DNA of 64,000 nucleotides from Lotus japonicus (lineage: Eukaryota > Streptophyta > Magnoliopsida > Fabales > Fabaceae): assembly GCF_012489685.1 (NCBI RefSeq), contig NC_080045.1, forward strand, positions 50,985,096-51,049,095, read 5' to 3'. A program made the position numbers and the translations under genes. Numbering within the stretch: the first letter of the stretch is position 1; each line of letters starts with the position of its first letter. Shown in pieces: positions 12,361-23,047 of the stretch. Below the pieces are notes generated by a model. It worked only from the letters and a program-made list of their open reading frames with translations. It was not told the DNA's origin and searched no databases.

Positions 12361-13452
12361 ATATGTCGTTATCTATCTTGAATTAAGTTGTTAGCTTATG
12401 TACCATGTTACACACTTAAACTTTGATAGCATGTTTTTCCCTTTTATACGTGGTAATTGCATGGAGTTAACCCTTTTTGCTTGCTACTTGTTGTTTGGGC
12501 GCTTAACGCTATTAGGCGATGGAGAATCTTCGATGGAGCTTGACCTTCGTACGAGTCGGAGAGGAGAACTTGAAGAACTGTGTAAGACTTGAAGAATAGA
12601 GTCGGGTGTAGGGTTAGAGCCTTGGGTTAGAGAGCTAATCATTATTGGTTTAAGCTTGCATAATGATTTTAGAAATTTATATTTGGGGTTTCGGGTACTC
12701 GCCTTGTTCAAGGCTTGATGTAAATCCCTTTGTAGTTGGGAGTATGCATGACATGTTTTGGAAGTACATTTGAAAAGAAAAAAATATACTCGTGTTTATG
12801 TATCATTTTGAAAAATATTGCATATTTATTTTATCAAGTTGTTACCGTGACCCCTGAAAATCGGGGCGTTACAAAGATAGAAAAAATAAAACTGATTGCG
12901 GTCACAACATTGCTGTTTTTCAGATGCAATGGAAGCTCCTCAGTTTTGCATTTTGCTTTTCTCCCTCTCCTCTCAAGGACGTTCTTATTCTTTTTTTGTG
13001 CCTACTGTCTTTGGTCTGTGCATATCATGTGGTATGTTCCGTTGAGTGAGTCAATGAAAAAACAAAAATTCTCCACATATCATGAGGGAGGAGATGAGGG
13101 TGGAAAGTAGAAAAAGAAGGATGAAGAAGATGGAGATGGAGAGAGGGTGATGGTGGTGGGGAGAGGTAGAGGAAGATGGGGGGAGAGAAAGAATATTTTT
13201 CAGATTCAAGGACTAAATTGAAGTTTATAAAATTTTCTCACCAGTCAAATGCCACATAAGCTTCAACTTTGACAAAAAAAAATCCAAGTCACACTTCCGT
13301 TAACGGCGTCAGCTTTTTTTAACCTAGGGACCGTTGATGAGTGAGATTTGACACATTCAGGGACCACGGGCGTCATTTTGAAAGTTTAGGGACAAAGTTG
13401 AAGGCGGTGGACACATTCAGGGATCAAGTTGGCTATTTACCCAAAAAGTAAG

Positions 13453-14636
13453 TGAAATTGCTTAAAATAGTATAAATGATGTGACATTAAGAAATTATAA
13501 GAGGAAAATTATCTGATGACCTTTCTAATTTAGAGGGAAGTGTTGTTTCCCTCTCTCTACTTATCACTAAAATTTAAATTTCATGATCTTTCCAATTTAG
13601 AGAAACGTGCTGTTGTCCCCTCTCTCTATTTTGTTCGCTAAAAGTTAGATTTCAAAACTCATTATTATTTATTATGGCATGTCGTTTAATACATTAAACA
13701 ATCACTCATTGGTCATTTATCAGGACGAAAGCAATTATAAGATTGGTTATATCAATGGGCAAGAGTCATCCTGTTTAGCATTCCTTTTGTATTACCAAGG
13801 TATCCCACATTTGCCATCCATGAGATTTCCAAGGTATCTCACAATTCCCACTCAAGAGTCAACATTTATATTATCTCTAGGCTTTGAGATCACATTAAAT
13901 AAATAAATATATTCCAGTAAATCATTCTTCAAACACATATTTATATCACTTTTATTATTATGTTTGGATACACGTTGACATCAGTGGTAACTGGCGTTAG
14001 CACTCACAAAAAGTGAAGGAAACTCAACTGATAAATTAAGAATAAATGTGATTTCACTCAAGAACCATCCTCTAAATCATCTCTAGGCTTTGAGGTCACA
14101 TTAAGTGAATAGACATTTTTTGAGTAAATCATTCTTCAAATACACATCTATATCACTTTTATTAAAATGTTTGGATACACGTTGACATCAGTAGTAACTA
14201 GCACTAGCACTCACAAAAAGTAAATGGAACTCAACGGATAAATTTATAATGAATGTGCTTTCACATTTTCTATCACACTACAAATATATCAATTGACTTG
14301 TACACTTTCAATTGACAGGTAAAGATACTAAAATTAGCTAGGATAAATAAAAGGTAGAAGGAGAGTGTGGATTGTTTTTGTTCATGTGATAAGGATTTGG
14401 ATAAAGTAAACTAACATAAAAATAAAATAATAAGTAAGGTCTCTATTCAGTGGTGTTGGATTCACTCCTCCTATGTAGCATGTCCCATAACAGAACCCAA
14501 CCCCTTATCCACAACTGAACCAACCATTCACATGTCTTCACTTCACCTTTCTCCCTAGATTTTCCCTGAACACAACACTCTGTCCATGATATTCAAAACC
14601 AAACCAACAACAACATCATCATTTTCATCATCATAG
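13453..14636. repeat. Intergenic DNA with two local tandem duplications
   Basis: An approximately 80-bp imperfect duplication spans about 13505-13650 (shared words CTTTCCAATTTAGAG and CCCTCTCTCTA). An approximately 205-bp duplication spans about 13870-14275: ATCTCTAGGCTTTGAG occurs at 13874 and 14079, and TGTTTGGATACACGTTGACA at about 13961 and 14169. The last 200 bases are the proximal promoter/leader of the PPR gene at 14637; no clear core promoter element was singled out. Confidence 0.75.
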
Positions 14637-16415
14637 ATGACAACAGTTTCAACTGAATTCCTGTCAAGGAATCTCCCAATCAGAACCCATTTGAAACATC
14701 ATCGTCATCATCCAAATCCCAACACACTCATCACTCGCAAAACACAACAGCTTCTCAATGATGGTGGCACCAGCAACAACAACAACAACAACAGAAGATT
14801 CAACAACAACAAGGGTCAGGGTCATTATGTCAGTGTTGGTTCATATCAAAAACTGGATCAGGATTACGATTTCCGAGACCCCCATCTCATGAAAGCTCTC
14901 AACAGGTCCTGCAAAGCAGGGAAGTACAATGAGTCTCTGTATTTTCTTCAGCACATGGTCAGCAAAGGTTACAAACCTGATGTTATCCTCTGTACCAAGC
15001 TGATCAAGGGGTTCTTCAATTCAAAGAGGATTGACAAGGCGATGAGGGTCATGGAGATTCTGGAAAAGCATGGGGACCCTGATGTTTTTGCTTACAATGC
15101 AGTGATAAGTGGGTTCTGCAAGGCTGATAGAATTGATGTTGCTAACCAGGTGCTAGATAGAATGAGGAAGAGAGGGTTTGCTCCTGATGTTGTTACCTAT
15201 AATATTCTCATTGGGAATCTTTGTGAGAGGAGAAAGCTTGATTTGGCTTCAAAGGTTATGGGTCAGTTGCTGAGGGATAATTGCAAGCCTACTGTGATCA
15301 CCTACACAATCTTGATAGAAGCAACCATTATAGAAGGTGGGATTGATGATGCCATGAAGCTTTTGGATGAGATGTTCTCAAGAGGGCTTCAACCTGATTT
15401 GTACACTTACCATGTCATTGTAAGGGGCATGTGCAGAGAAGGGGCGGTGGATCGAGCTTTCGACTTTATTAGCAGAATAAGCACAAGGGGTTGCGCCCCG
15501 GATGTGATTTCTTATAACATTCTGCTGAGGGGTCTTTTGAATGAAGGCAAATGGGAAGCTGGAGAGAGGTTGATGGCTGATATGTTGGTGAAAGGTTGCG
15601 AGCCGAATGTTGTTACCTACAGCATTTTGATCAGCTCGCTCTGTCGCGATGGCCAAATTGATGAGGCGATGAATGTGTTGAAGGTTATGAAGGAGAAGGG
15701 GTTGACTCCTGATGCTTACAGCTATGATCCATTGATTTCTGCATTCTGCAAAGAGGGCAGAGTGGATTTGGCAATAGAGTTGTTGGGTGACATGATTTCT
15801 GATGGTTGTTTGCCTGATATCATCACCTACAACACAATCTTGGCCTCTCTGTGTAAGATTGGGAAAGCTGATGAGGCTCTCAAAATCTTTGAGAAGCTTG
15901 GTGAAGTGGGTTGTCCTCCAAATGCAAGTTCATATAATACAATATTTGGTGCACTGTGGAGTAGTGGTGACAAAATTCGAGCATTGAGGATGATTTTAGA
16001 GATGTTGGACAAGGGTATTGATCCTGATGGGATCACCTATAATTCACTTATATCTTGTTTGTGCAGAGATGGATTGGTGGATGAGGCAGTTGAGTTGTTA
16101 GTGGACATGGAAAGTAGCAAGAGTCAACCTTCAGTTATCAGCTACAATATTGTTCTTCTGGGATTGTGCAAGGTGCACAGAATCATTGAAGCCATTGAGG
16201 TGCTAGCTGCCATGGTTGACAAAGGATGTCAGCCAAATGAAACTACATACACTTTGTTGGTTGAAGGGATTGGTTTTGCGGGATGGCGAAACGATGCAAT
16301 GCAGCTGGCGAATTCCCTTGTTAGCATTAATGCTATTTCTGAAGATTCTTTGAGACGTTTGAACAAGACTTTTCCCTTGCTTGATGTGTACAAAGAGCTA
16401 GCTTTATCAGATTGA
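14637..16415 (+). CDS. P-class pentatricopeptide repeat protein, 592 aa (At3g04760-like)
   Basis: Intronless, as is typical for plant PPR genes. After a low-complexity N-terminus (Asn-rich run at about residues 44-55) that could act as an organellar targeting region, roughly 13-14 tandem 35-residue P-type motifs run from about residue 82 to 565 (typical signatures: PDVVTYNILIGNLC, PTVITYTILIEA, PDVISYNILLRGL, PNETTYTLLVEGI). There is no E, DYW or SMR extension, so it is a pure P-class protein that should bind organellar RNA rather than edit it. The order and wording of the motifs (for example AYSYDPLISAFCKEGR and LWSSGDKIRALRMILEM) match what I recall of Arabidopsis At3g04760, annotated chloroplastic. 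The start ATG is the first in frame. It converges with the next PPR gene, which is not its close paralogue. Confidence 0.93.
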   Translation: MTTVSTEFLSRNLPIRTHLKHHRHHPNPNTLITRKTQQLLNDGGTSNNNNNNRRFNNNKGQGHYVSVGSYQKLDQDYDFRDPHLMKALNRSCKAGKYNESLYFLQHMVSKGYKPDVILCTKLIKGFFNSKRIDKAMRVMEILEKHGDPDVFAYNAVISGFCKADRIDVANQVLDRMRKRGFAPDVVTYNILIGNLCERRKLDLASKVMGQLLRDNCKPTVITYTILIEATIIEGGIDDAMKLLDEMFSRGLQPDLYTYHVIVRGMCREGAVDRAFDFISRISTRGCAPDVISYNILLRGLLNEGKWEAGERLMADMLVKGCEPNVVTYSILISSLCRDGQIDEAMNVLKVMKEKGLTPDAYSYDPLISAFCKEGRVDLAIELLGDMISDGCLPDIITYNTILASLCKIGKADEALKIFEKLGEVGCPPNASSYNTIFGALWSSGDKIRALRMILEMLDKGIDPDGITYNSLISCLCRDGLVDEAVELLVDMESSKSQPSVISYNIVLLGLCKVHRIIEAIEVLAAMVDKGCQPNETTYTLLVEGIGFAGWRNDAMQLANSLVSINAISEDSLRRLNKTFPLLDVYKELALSD

Positions 16416-17730
16416 ACTAAATTCCTGGGCAAGAAGCTGATTCTTCCAAGTCTTCTCCATGAGATTTTTGTTCAGCTCAACTTGATGAGTGCTTTGTCAA
16501 ACTATTACTTCCAAGTTTGAAGTTTAAAGGGCAAATAATATCCAAAGGAAAGTCATTACATCTAACAAAGATTGTTATATGGAGCCTCTGTTTCATTATG
16601 TTTACATAGTTTTTGCACTCAATTGTTATCCAATGACTTGCAGAAAAGTTCGCAGAGTCTGAAATTTGTAAATTGTGTAAATATCACACCTTGAAAAAAT
16701 CGTTAAGATTTATGCAGTTATTAAGAGAATTTATAAAATAAAGCAAATTCACAAAATATGAAGTGTGTATAGACTAAAGAAAAATGTAGAAACATCTAAA
16801 ATCATCCTAAAAACGCAAATGCATCTAGTGATTAGGATAAGTTGATAAAAGACTTTCTTGTTTAAAGAAAAAAAAAAATTAAGACCCCAAAATTAGCACT
16901 TGTTTTTCAATCTTTTCTTTCCTCCTTAAATGATTAAGAAAAACAGAAGTATGAGTTACATTACACTAGAACCTTAACTTGAAGATCAAACTAGTATCAG
17001 GATTAATGAATCACATGTGCACAATACCAATATCCCAATTTTGCATTCATACTTCTTCTACACAACTTCCATACTTATGAACCAAATTCTTAAGACAGAA
17101 AAAATCCTCAGATCAGATGTAGGCATGCAGCGTAATAACTATCGACAATCTTGGTGAGATGGTAGTGTGTTGATATTATGGTACTATACTATAACACTTT
17201 AACAGGAATGAATTTATAACTACCAAAACCAACAAAAGGTTCATAATATATTGTCTACACTCATGGAGTTATCTAAAATCTGCAAACTTGAAAATCAGAT
17301 TTACATTAAAAGTAACTTAGACAAAGATAAGTTCATGTTGACTTCAACTATTCAAATTTTATTTCCTGCTGAAATGATATTGTCTCCCCTTGCAGTCTCA
17401 ATGTCAAAACTTCTTAACAAGCTTTCCTGGCATTCAAAAATAACCACAGTAAAATCAGCAGCTATTAATAAACAATGCTAGATACAATGTTACTTCTAGT
17501 TTTCTGATAAGATCACGTCAGAGAATGAAATCAAAATTCAAGCAATTGATTGCAAGTAACTCAGTTTTTCATAGCCTTAGCATACCAAGGACAATTCATT
17601 TGTTTAGTATCAAAACAGCACTAGGTACACTAATTTTAGTTTTAAGGAAACTGTGCTTACATTAGTAAAATATAATAACACTGAAGATGAATAAGGATTG
17701 TAGACACACAGGTAATCCCACCTGATTAGT
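16416..17730. other. 3' flank of the first PPR gene; no further gene seen
   Basis: 3'-UTR-like sequence followed by AT-rich DNA. The plus-strand open frame at 17251-17481 shows no recognisable domain. Nothing else is supported. Confidence 0.5.
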
Positions 17731-18032
17731 TGTTGGAATCAATTTGTTTGAGGCAGTTTGTTATAGGGGTGGGACAAGACTGTATATAAATATTCAGAAG
17801 AAAGAAACAGAGGGAAGTTCTAGGAAGGGTTTGAATGGAAAAGTCCAAGTCTCTCGACTACCTAGGAGGCTAGACACTACTATTCCCTATCTCTGTCTAT
17901 ATTTTGTTGTACTTCACTACGTCTCCTTCACCCATTGTGTATCCCATGGGTACCGGTATCACTAATGAGTTGGGAACATTCTCATCAATATAACATTCTT
18001 TTATTCAATATTCTGATCCAGTTCTATCAACA
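17731..18032 (+). mobile_element. Probable short solo LTR (Copia-like), about 300 bp
   Basis: Starts TGTTGGAATC and ends TTCTATCAACA, with 5-bp inverted terminal TGTTG/CAACA. An internal TATATAAATA lies at about 17790, followed by a CT-rich stretch and ATTCTTTTATTCAATATTCTG near the end, all typical of small Copia LTRs. No target duplication is visible (TTAGT versus TGCAA), so one boundary or flank is altered. Confidence 0.5.
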
Positions 18033-18504
18033 TGCAAGAAACCACGTAAATTATAGCTGCCAAAAAAGGGAAAACGAACTTAAACCATGTAACATTATAT
18101 GACATGATTTCCGTTTGAATAATCATCAACATAACAGATATTTTCAGTTAGGATAATCATTGAAGTAGCTGTGTCAAAATAAAAATAGCACGAACTAGAA
18201 GCACAAAACTCTTGGGAGGTAGCCATCATTAGTCATTACATTCTACAGATGATTCAAGGCTCCCACAAACAAGGAATTGAATCCTCTTTCATTAAGAGGG
18301 GATCTATTCCCCAGATTCTCTATCTTTCTCTAGTTTCTACCATGATTGGAGAGAAATAGAGAGAACTTGGGAAGTACGAACCCCGTCCAAACAAGACAGC
18401 ATCCTAATCCCACAATCAAGAAAGATTTAAAAGAATCACCTGATAGGAATGTAAAATCTGTACATGGTCTGAATTTGGCAAATCTTTAAGGGCAAACTCC
18501 AACC
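18033..18504. other. 3' flank of the second PPR gene, nothing else seen
   Basis: AT-rich sequence immediately 3' (minus strand) of the 587-residue PPR gene; probably contains its 3' UTR. Confidence 0.5.
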
Positions 18505-20268
18505 TCAAATGATTTCCGTTTTAAGAATCTTCCATTCGATCAACCTTTGATGCAAATCATTAGCCTCTTTCACCATACCCGAATCAGCAACAGCTTTAAT
18601 TAAAGCATCATATATCTTCTCATCTGGCTTGCATCGACTTCTAACCATCAAATCTAGAGCTTGAATTGCAATATCAACCTTCCTTTGTTTACATAATCCT
18701 AAAATTACACATCTGTAAGCAGTATGTTTAATCTTTTCATCTTTCTTATGCATCTCCTTTAATAGCTCCATAGCTTCCTCAAGTTGGTCCACCCCACAAA
18801 AACCCCAGGCCAAACTACTGTGGGTAATTTCATCAGGAACAATTCCTTTTCCTATCATTTCACTATACAATTCTTTTGCTGACTCCATGGATCCCATTCT
18901 AGCCAACCCATCAATTGCAATATTATAGGTGACCAACCCAGGAGAACAATTAGTACCTGTCAACAAGTAAAGTAACTGGATGCCCTCATCTACAAACCCC
19001 TCTTTACATAACCCACTTAGAAGAGTATTGTAAGTGACAATGTCCGGAAAACAGCTCTCAGAAACCATTGTGCTGTACAAGCTTATGGCACGGTCTAGAA
19101 GTCCAGACTTACATAAACCATTTAGCATAATATTGTAAGTAACACGCGTTGGAGGACTGGAAGTCTCATTCATAATTTCCAGAACATCATCAACTCCATC
19201 CCAATAACCATGGCTACTAAGGGAGTGGATAAGAGTATTGTATGTTACAGCATTCGGTTGCATCCCACGGGATAGAAGATTCGATATAACCAAATAAGTC
19301 TCCTCATATACTCCTTGTTTAGCAGTAAAACTTACAAGAGAGTTGTACGTAATGATATCAGGATAGCAACCTTCCATTGCCATATCTTCTAGTACTTCCA
19401 GCGCTCGAATAGCCCCACAATATCTGCAAACCAGCTCAATTAGAACTGTATAGGTAATCAAATAAGGAGGGCACCCTTTTCTCAATTGGTCCTTCCAGAA
19501 ACTAACAGCCTCATTGAAATTTCCCTTATCAAACATGCCGCGAATTATTGTATTGTAAGTAATCGCATCTGGGGAGCAACCACTCAAGCTCATATCTTCT
19601 ACCAAATCAACAGCAGATTTTAAATACCCTCTTTTACACAGGCCACCAATAACCATGTTGCACGTAATAACATCAGGAACACCCCCAGACATGACCATTA
19701 TGTTAATGATTTTGCAACCTTTATCTATCTGACCGATCTTGATAAGGCCTCGAATCAAATTTGTGCAAGATGGGAAATGGGGTATTTGACTTTTACGTGC
19801 CATAATCTCAATCAACCTTGCTGCAGCCATTAACCTTCCCCGAGTGCAGAGATTCTGAAGAATTTTGTTGTTGGTGAACCCATCATTTCTGACAAACGGT
19901 GGAGGCTTCACAGGCTTGCCAGGATCTACCAGTTCCCCAGATTCTCTCCTTTCAAAACTTTCAAGTCCCCAATCTTCATGGTCAACTTCATTAACTCTAT
20001 CAATTACAGCACTTCCTTGAAAACTTCTACACTGCAATCTTCTCTGAGCCAAACAAGATTTATTTGTAGAAAAGCAATCATTAGAAGAAATTTGGGGCAG
20101 GGTAGATGATTTTTTCCTTAAACTATGATTAGAGCCAGCACCAGAAGTACTCCCTTGCCTGTTACAACCTCGCAGACCATTTGTAGGATGGATGCTTAAA
20201 ATATTATTTTGCATAGAGGCTATATATCCCATCTTTGATAAAATCCGCACAGACAATATTGCATTCAC
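18505..20268 (-). CDS. P-class pentatricopeptide repeat protein, 587 aa (At1g08610-like)
   Basis: Intronless. After about 125 residues without repeats (Ser/Arg-rich, possible organellar presequence), the protein consists of about 13 P-type PPR motifs, from NKILQNLCTRGRLMAAARLI near residue 132 to YDALIKAVADSGMVKEANDL near the C-terminus. Signatures include PDVITCNMVIGGLC, PDAITYNTIIRGM, PYLITYTVLIELVCRYCG and PDIVTYNTLLSGLC. There are no E/DYW or SMR domains. The motif series and the MARKSQIPHFPSC start match what I recall of Arabidopsis At1g08610. The chosen ATG is the first in frame; Met13 is an alternative. Likely role: sequence-specific binding of a chloroplast or mitochondrial transcript; the target cannot be read here. 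Upstream A/T-rich leader to about 21.1 kb contains a MITE. Confidence 0.92.
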   Translation of the reverse strand: MNAILSVRILSKMGYIASMQNNILSIHPTNGLRGCNRQGSTSGAGSNHSLRKKSSTLPQISSNDCFSTNKSCLAQRRLQCRSFQGSAVIDRVNEVDHEDWGLESFERRESGELVDPGKPVKPPPFVRNDGFTNNKILQNLCTRGRLMAAARLIEIMARKSQIPHFPSCTNLIRGLIKIGQIDKGCKIINIMVMSGGVPDVITCNMVIGGLCKRGYLKSAVDLVEDMSLSGCSPDAITYNTIIRGMFDKGNFNEAVSFWKDQLRKGCPPYLITYTVLIELVCRYCGAIRALEVLEDMAMEGCYPDIITYNSLVSFTAKQGVYEETYLVISNLLSRGMQPNAVTYNTLIHSLSSHGYWDGVDDVLEIMNETSSPPTRVTYNIMLNGLCKSGLLDRAISLYSTMVSESCFPDIVTYNTLLSGLCKEGFVDEGIQLLYLLTGTNCSPGLVTYNIAIDGLARMGSMESAKELYSEMIGKGIVPDEITHSSLAWGFCGVDQLEEAMELLKEMHKKDEKIKHTAYRCVILGLCKQRKVDIAIQALDLMVRSRCKPDEKIYDALIKAVADSGMVKEANDLHQRLIEWKILKTEII

Positions 20269-21300
20269 CTTATCCTCTTTTCACTTGATACGAAAAATCC
20301 AAGCTGTAAAAGTTCAAAATAAGTCTGTATTAGGTATGATAAAGAGAAATCACACACAACAAGTAGGAAATGATAATAATTTCTTATTGACACCATATGT
20401 AATAATATAAAGGAAAATCTAGTAAGCATAACAATCTAGAGAGCGTTTAGGAAAACAACTTATTTAAGCGCCGTAAGCACTTGTTACATAAGCGCTTAAT
20501 CATAAGCTAACTTGAGAAATTTATTGAAATAAGTTGAAAACAGGTTATCAATAAGCCTAAGCTCTTATTCATAAGCTATTTTGAACAGCTTATGAAAATA
20601 AGCTCAAAACAGCTTATAAGTAGTCATACGTTGTTTACATAAGTTCTTCCAAATACTTGCATAAGCGCATTCCAAACGGGCCCCTCATATTCTACCCTGT
20701 GATTGTTTATGCATTGAACGGATAAGACAACAATACACACAAACACAAAGTTCCACAGAAGATTACCCAGATGAAAAGGGTCAGCAAGAATGATAATTTA
20801 TCAGAATAATAAACCATTAACAATGCCTAGCGTGTATATACTTTAGAAAAAATGGTTTTTACATGATACAAATTCAGGGTTCAAAATCTCCATTTCAGTG
20901 TTAACACTAAGACTCTGAGCACACTCACCAGTCACCAGCAAGCAAATGAATGGAAACGGAAGAGTGGAGGGAGAACCGGTAGAGGGGTGAGACAGTATGC
21001 GAACAGCAGCAACACGAAGAAAGGGAGTTAGAGGGTAAGGTCAAAGAAAATGGGGTTGAGATAATCTGAGCAGTGAGAAGTGAAGAGACATGTTTTAAAA
21101 CCCCAAAACCCTATGACTAGAAACATAGCAGGCGGTGGAGTGTGTTTGTTTGTTTGTTTGTTTGTTTAAATTCTGTTTGGGTCATTTGGGCTCTTCACAT
21201 TCTTTTTTTTTGGTGCTAGGCTCTTCAGATTCTTAAAAGACATAAACCCAACAACACTCTTTAACTTCACATAATAAGGTTTGAGAGGAGGGCTAGCAAC
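20269..21300 (-). promoter_or_regulatory. Upstream/leader region of the At1g08610-like PPR gene
   Basis: Between the ATG and about 21100 lies presumptive leader and promoter sequence (minus orientation), interrupted by a MITE. A (TTTG)n microsatellite of about five units occurs at 21147-21167. No canonical core promoter was identified with confidence. Confidence 0.4.
20448..20690. mobile_element. MITE of the AAGCGCTTAT-rich family (copy 2)
   Basis: Starts near GCGTTTAGGAAAACAACTTA and ends GCATTCCAAACGGGCCCC. The interior is dominated by ATAAGCGCTTAATCATAAGCTAA, CAGCTTATGAAAATAAGCTC and similar AAGCTTAT words in both orientations, as in the copies at 25832 and 7097. It lies about 180 bp upstream of a PPR start codon. 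Confidence 0.75.
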
Positions 21301-21317
21301 ACCCCACGCTGTCGGGT

Positions 21318-21437
21318 GGGATGAGTAGCTCACATAATTGAGCTAAGGATAATTGTAAGTGAAGGGTCATGGTTCGAACATTAAGAATATATAATTTATA
21401 CTAATTTACTGATAACTAACATTTATCTATAAAAAAA
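21318..21437 (+). mobile_element. tRNA-derived SINE
   Basis: Contains a degenerate pol III A box (AGTAGCTCACATAATTG, about 21334-21350) and a clear B box GGTTCGAAC at 21371-21379. It continues with CTAACATTTATCTATAAAAAAA, ending in an A-run. The 3' tail matches the SINE fragment at 47187-47279, supporting a family. A possible short duplication CAACAC/CACAAC flanks it. Confidence 0.7.
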
Positions 21438-22750
21438 CACAACGCTCTCGTTTCAACACTCACTCATTGATTGTTGAAAAATGAGTGTTGCTAACATTTT
21501 TTTGAGTTGTTATATATTTAATTTATGTTCAAACTCCAAATAACATCAAAGAAAAATAAAAATAAAGAAATAAATTACGAGAAGTGCTAGTAAAACACTA
21601 TTTTAAACACTCCAACACGCTTTATATGATTTATTTATTCCTAAGCTCCAGTCCTTAGCCTTGAGTTCCTTAGCGGGAAATCCTATTTGATACGATTGTT
21701 TTTTCAACGACACTACACGACTTATTATGTGTCATTGACTTCTACATAATTTATTATCTTCTCAATCACAACCCCTCCGTGATTTCCGCCAAGAGTCCCA
21801 CGTCTTGATTTGTTCTAATCGTGCACTAAAATTGTCGTGTTATATAGCATCTCTCTTCCTTTGCACAAGCACTGATGTAAGCCCATGAAGGCCTTAAATA
21901 TAATACCTACTAGGACTTAAATTTAATTTTCAAATAGGCTACTTCTTTCTTTTCAGTACGCTAGGGTCGTTCGGGCAAAAAACCGAGTTACATTTTTTAA
22001 AAAGTCAGCATTTTTGTTAATATTTAAGAGAAATCTGTTGGTTTTTTATAAAATAAACGAATAACATGAAAAGTGAATTAGCGTGTTAAAAAGTGTATTG
22101 ATTCCTCACAGATTATTGATATTGATGAGTGATGTGTTAGGGAATAAAAGAGATTAGATCTATATGCGTCGTTTGTAAACTTTATTTATATTGTCGTCCA
22201 ATTGAATTCCGTCACTTCAGAAAATATATTATTATTATAATTAAATTAACCACTAAAAATTAGTATTTCTCATAGCACATAGCATTATGTGTTTGATTAT
22301 CAGTTTAAAACACATACATATTCATTAAACTCAAAAAAGATACAAAAGAAAAATGAGACAACTGAACTGAAAAGAAAATGAGATGTGAGAATGTCAAAAC
22401 CTCATGTATGGTTGGATAAGTCAACTTATTTTCATTTAAGAATCAATTCTCAAACCTGAAGCTAAAGTTTCATTTAATTAATTTTTAGCGTGTTTGGATT
22501 GATAGTGACACATGATGACTCTATAAACTGCGGGTTGTAAACTCTCTCCAAAATTGATTATGAAATTTCCCAACACAGAACCAAACAGAGTGTTTGTTTT
22601 CAAAAATAATTGTATGCCATGTTCCCAGTCATGTTATATGGTATGTTCCCAGTCACGCTATTTTTTAAAAAGAAAAATAAAGAAGTCAAAGTTTACGGTC
22701 AAAGCAACTCCTATTGGTCCACATCACTGAGGTATGATACAATTGTGGTA
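21438..22750. other. Intergenic AT-rich DNA, no gene seen
   Basis: No supported gene. A possible degenerate MITE end pair (GCGTGTTTGGATTGATAG at about 22488 and CCAAACAGAGTG near 22590) is too weak to call. The last few hundred bases are 3' flank of the RBM42-like gene. Confidence 0.4.
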
Positions 22751-23047
22751 TGGTAGCATTTACCATAATAACACGTTCATAAAAATACTATTAATAATTA
22801 TGTTCATAGCAGGGTAATTCCAGAGGATCTCTTGTAAACTCACAGGGACTGTTTCCAAAGAGTTTCTTATGCTAGTCGGAAGGATACATACATCAATTCC
22901 AAGTAGAATGAAAAATCCAAGATTCATGGGTGGCATACATATTTTTAAGTATGCATGCCTATATTTATCAATTACAAAAATGTCTGCGCACCGGTATTTA
23001 CACTCCCCACCAGGCATCACCTTGACTTACACAGATTCTGGCCCATT

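Larger units (their letters stand above)
9337..12873 (+). mobile_element. Solo LTR 'A' of a long-LTR retrotransposon family, 3.5 kb
   Basis: Begins TGTAAGACCCCGAATT and ends AAATCGGGGCGTTACA, flanked by AAGAT at 9332-9336 and 12874-12878. No internal domains (PBS, gag, pol) and no second LTR are present, so it is a recombination-derived solo LTR. A promoter-like TATAAAAA lies at about 10058. Large blocks match solo LTR C in reverse complement, for example 10600-10830 with about 44340-44590, so A and C form one subfamily. It contains a 59-bp tandem array and an AT-rich array. Confidence 0.88.
8652..13442. mobile_element. MULE-like element with TIRs of several hundred bp, split by a solo LTR
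   Basis: Both ends start GGG(C/T)AAATAG. The inverted repeats extend inward to about 9019 and 13080 and include GTTAACGGCGTCAGC and a CT-rich stretch whose complement appears near 13080-13190. A 10-bp duplication AAAAAGTAAG flanks the element at 8642-8651 and 13443-13452, fitting Mutator-type insertion. Without the nested LTR it is about 1.25 kb. The non-TIR interior (about 9020-9331 and 12879-13079) has no recognised transposase. A short open frame begins at 9297 and would continue past the LTR insertion to about 13050; its origin is unknown. Confidence 0.85.

Noticed and set aside
15378..16432. Antisense and alternate-frame open frames over the first PPR gene
   Set aside because: They are shadows of the highly conserved 592-codon PPR frame; no independent signals.
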